A DNA stretch of 54,858 nucleotides, taken from contig JAUHXM010000007.1 in the NCBI GenBank assembly GCA_030426605.1, positions 1 to 54,858 on the forward strand, written 5' to 3'. The translations under genes were made by a program, and so were the position numbers. The notes beneath the pieces are model-generated. The model was not told the DNA's origin. It saw only the letters and a list, made by a program, of their open reading frames with translations, and did not search any database. Below, in pieces: positions 50,276 through 54,858 of this stretch (positions are counted from its first letter, which is position 1; each line of letters starts with the position of its first letter). The DNA is from Phycisphaerae bacterium (lineage in GTDB: Bacteria > Planctomycetota > Phycisphaerae > Phycisphaerales > UBA1924).

Positions 50276-50935
50276 ATGAAGAGCCACACCACAGCACTGT
50301 TCGCCGCGGCGTTCGCCGCACCGGCCGCCTTGGGGGCGGTCGATTTCTACGATTCCCGCGCCGCGTTCGACGCGGTCATCACCTCGCAGGCGATCGAGAC
50401 CTTCGAGTCCGAATCGACCGGTGACCTCACCCCTCCGACCCTCTTCGACTCGGGCCTCACCGTCGGCCTGACGTCGGGCGCCGTCTCGAACTACATCGCG
50501 ACATCGTCGCCGTACGGGTTCGAGAACACGACCGCGGGCGGCGAGAACTTCCTCGCCTTCGGGCGCAACCCCGCCGCGGGCGGGACCGAGACCGGGTCGT
50601 ACACCGTCCAGTTCACGTTCGGCGCGAGCGTCACCGGCTTCGGCTTCGACCTCTCCGGGTTCGAGTCCCCCGCCGACGGGTTCAACGTCACGATCCTCAA
50701 CGGCGGGCAGATCGTCGATGACTTCTTCCAGCCGTCCGACCAACTCTTCGGAGTGCGGTTCTACGGGTTCGTCTCGGACGTGTCGTTCGACGAGTTCCGC
50801 GTGAATGTCCCCGTCCTCACGGGCGGAACGGCGGACTACGTCGCGTTCGACGACGTGACCTGGGGCGTGCCCACGCCGGGCACCGCGGCGCTGCTGGGCC
50901 TGGGCGCGATCGCGGGCGTCCGCCGGCGCCGCTGA
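50276..50935 (+). CDS. PEP-CTERM sorting-domain protein
   Basis: A 219-residue secreted protein. ATG 50276 follows GAGGAGAACC. Signal peptide residues 1-20 (MKSHTTALFAAAFAAPAALG). The body is beta-rich with FGASVTGFGFDLSGF, an edge pattern seen in several PEP-CTERM proteins, and contains YVAFDDVTWG before the tail VPTPGTAALLGLGAIAG plus VRRRR. An extracellular or matrix role is likely; no catalytic residues are seen. A strong terminator follows. Confidence 0.85.
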   Translation: MKSHTTALFAAAFAAPAALGAVDFYDSRAAFDAVITSQAIETFESESTGDLTPPTLFDSGLTVGLTSGAVSNYIATSSPYGFENTTAGGENFLAFGRNPAAGGTETGSYTVQFTFGASVTGFGFDLSGFESPADGFNVTILNGGQIVDDFFQPSDQLFGVRFYGFVSDVSFDEFRVNVPVLTGGTADYVAFDDVTWGVPTPGTAALLGLGAIAGVRRRR

Positions 50936-50956
50936 AATTGCGGATCTCCTGATCGC

Positions 50957-50986
50957 AGGATGGCCCGCCAAACGGCGGGCCATCCT
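50957..50986. terminator. Bidirectional terminator between PEP-CTERM gene and clpB
   Basis: AGGATGGCCCGCC (50957-50969) pairs perfectly over 13 bp with GGCGGGCCATCCT (50974-50986) around AAAC. It lies between convergent genes and can serve both. Confidence 0.8.
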
Positions 50987-51008
50987 CGTTACAAGTCACA
51001 GGATCATG

Positions 51009-53726
<2,718 letters not shown>

Positions 53727-53894
53727 CGCGAACCTCCCGGGTGCCCGCGCCGGCACCCAGACGGGTGGAGGCAATCCGCGCGCCACGATCCCACCCCGCC
53801 TCAGAGCCCCGCAGGGCCCAAAACAGGCACGGCCCCTGCCAGCTTGACACCGGCAAGGGCCGAATCGGCAGTGGGTTGTGAACGTCCGGACCGG

Positions 53895-54089
53895 TTACGC
53901 GGTGACGTCGATCCCGCCCCGGGCGGCCGCCGCGGCGGTCCGCTGGGCCTGCTGGCCCGCGTCCCCGGCGTCCTTGATCATCTGAGCGATCTGATCGCCC
54001 TGGGCCTTCTGGCCGTCCAGCGCCTGCTTGGCGACGGCGATCGAGACCGAGCTTGAGACGTCAGCGTTGGCGATGGCGGAAGTGCTCAT
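53895..54089 (-). CDS. YjfB-family putative motility protein
   Basis: A 64-residue small protein. The pattern (VSSSVSIAVAKQALDGQKAQ, then GDQIAQMIKDAG near residue 39) matches the YjfB/putative motility protein family: a short N-terminal stretch, then a helix with KxALDxQKxQG. ATG 54089 is chosen because it gives the family length; an upstream in-frame ATG at 54149 adds a Gly-rich segment. The family is linked to flagellar regulons, which fits the flagellin genes at the other end of the window. Confidence 0.7.
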   Translation of the reverse strand: MSTSAIANADVSSSVSIAVAKQALDGQKAQGDQIAQMIKDAGDAGQQAQRTAAAAARGGIDVTA

Positions 54090-54480
54090 GCCCCCCACAT
54101 CGACCCTGGCACCACCCGGGCCCTCGCCGAATCCGTGGGTTCTGAGCAAAAAGCGACCCGCGGCGCGTCGTCGCAGGCCGACGGGCTTGCTCGAAACCCC
54201 AGATCAAGGTGGGTGCTCTATGGACGGAACCCGGCGATCCCCTCGTCGGAGGCTTGGCCATCGTCCGCCCCTCGAGCTCCCTCTGGAGTCGAATAAGGGT
54301 TCGAGCAATGCAACGTCGAGCTGCGGCGTCACGCCGCGGGTCGGCCGCAGAATACCACGCACCCGCCCCGGCCCACCAGCGAATCCGACGGATCGCGCAA
54401 GGTTTCACGATCTGTTGGGATCGTGGGGAACACCGGGCGTGAAGCGCCCGAATATCGCTCCCGAGCGCGCCCGGGGGAGA
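54090..54480. other. Gene-free region between yjfB-like gene and the terminal lipoprotein gene
   Basis: Together with 54481-54662 this is a 573-base gap. No convincing coding frame is present. Visible are a small hairpin CGGGCG/CGCCCG (54434-54450) and a distant inverted pair GAGCAA (54144-54149) and TTGCTC (54187-54192). It probably holds the divergent promoters of the two flanking genes; nothing else is recognised. Confidence 0.5.
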
Positions 54481-54509
54481 TTGACCGGCCGCGGCCGGTC
54501 CGGTACAAC
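54481..54509 (+). promoter_or_regulatory. Promoter with overlapping perfect 18-bp palindrome
   Basis: TTGACC (54481-54486) and TACAAC (54504-54509) are exactly 17 bases apart. GACCGGCCGCGGCCGGTC (54483-54500) is a perfect palindrome covering the end of the -35 box and most of the spacer, the place where a dimeric repressor would block polymerase. The start of the lipoprotein gene lies 153 bases downstream. Confidence 0.5.
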
Positions 54510-54662
54510 GCCACCCGGCGTGGACGCGCCGGCCCCCCGACGGGGCTCGCCCCAGGACGGGCACCCCCTACCATGCCGGCACGCCCGGCAGGGCCGAACC
54601 CCACCGCACGACACCTCCGGGCACCGACCGACGGGCCCGACGATCCAGAAAGGTTGTGACGC

Positions 54663-54858
54663 ATGGCATCTCTCAAGACCCGTCGAGTCCTCGCCCTGTC
54701 ATCCGCGGCGCTCATCGCGAGCGGCGCGTTCCTCGCGGGCGGCTGCTCCACCGGTGCCCGCGGCGAGGACCACCACGCCGGCGACATCAGGGCGCTCCGC
54801 AAGGACCCCTCGCCCGCGATGGAATCGCTCAGCAGCCGCGCCGCCGACAAGCGCAACC
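54663..54858 (+). CDS. Lipoprotein, N-terminal part (cut by window end)
   Basis: The first 65 codons of a protein that continues beyond the window. ATG 54663 follows GAAAGGTTGTG. The N-terminus MASLKTRRVL, a hydrophobic core and the lipobox FLAGGC near residue 30 indicate a lipid-anchored protein. The visible mature part is polar and charged (RALRKDPSPAMESLSSR). Function unknown. A promoter with an operator-like palindrome precedes it at 54481. Confidence 0.75.
   Translation, partial: MASLKTRRVLALSSAALIASGAFLAGGCSTGARGEDHHAGDIRALRKDPSPAMESLSSRAADKRN

Noticed and set aside
53727-53894. CIRCE-type heat-shock operator upstream of clpB
   Set aside because: No TTAGCACTC/GAGTGCTAA inverted pair is present; only a weak hairpin near 53831-53861.

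Overview
The window is about 70 % G+C and reads like a chromosome segment of a planctomycete, most likely class Phycisphaerae. The evidence is four short secreted proteins ending in a VPxP/hydrophobic/Arg-rich PEP-CTERM tail, an H-X9-DG-like pseudopilin, a GC-type dockerin tail on a secreted beta-helix protein, frequent GTG/TTG starts and stop/start overlaps. No rRNA, tRNA or CRISPR array was recognised. The assignment is inference from gene style; no marker gene was compared.

Layout. 1-2.1 kb: two flagellin genes (the first only as its 3' end) around a PEP-CTERM gene. 2.1-13.3 kb: a sulfate-use region holding cysN-cysD, a divergent sulfotransferase-cysC pair, cysQ and an SLC13 permease. Mixed in are a DUF2335 membrane protein, a pseudopilin with a membrane-anchored partner, and a low-GC secreted beta-helix protein. 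13.5-29.3 kb: an exopolysaccharide locus with an epimerase, a PEP-CTERM-locus polysaccharide deacetylase, a sugar formyltransferase, four glycosyltransferases, a WcaF-like acyltransferase, a beta-propeller protein, a Wzy-like polymerase and a nucleotide-sugar epimerase. 29.6-41.3 kb: mostly housekeeping and stress genes (Mrp ATPase, AraC regulator, SDR, thioredoxin, a degenerate serine hydrolase with PDZ, a winged-helix regulator, Usp, UbiX, a lipoprotein, pyrB, gmk). 41.3-48.2 kb: dnaE, four small membrane proteins and a class IV aminotransferase. 48.2-49.0 kb: a gene-free, hairpin-rich block. 49.0-54.9 kb: a second membrane-anchored EEP-family protein, a PEP-CTERM protein, clpB, a YjfB-type motility protein and the start of a lipoprotein gene.

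How the genes may work together. SLC13 permease (sulfate in), CysDN (APS), CysC (PAPS), sulfotransferase (sulfuryl transfer) and CysQ (PAP removal) form a complete sulfation route. No reductive cysH/cysI/cysJ is visible. It lies directly beside the polysaccharide locus, so a sulfated extracellular polysaccharide is a reasonable hypothesis.

The most unusual structure is a cassette at 21939-22391: a four-helix-bundle gene of the S23/rRNA-intervening-sequence family inside 37-nt imperfect terminal inverted repeats, placed between two polysaccharide genes. A gene-less relative of the repeat lies at 17648-17728, again squeezed between the stop codon of one gene and the start codon of the next. This looks like a small mobile or regulatory element with a preference for gene junctions.
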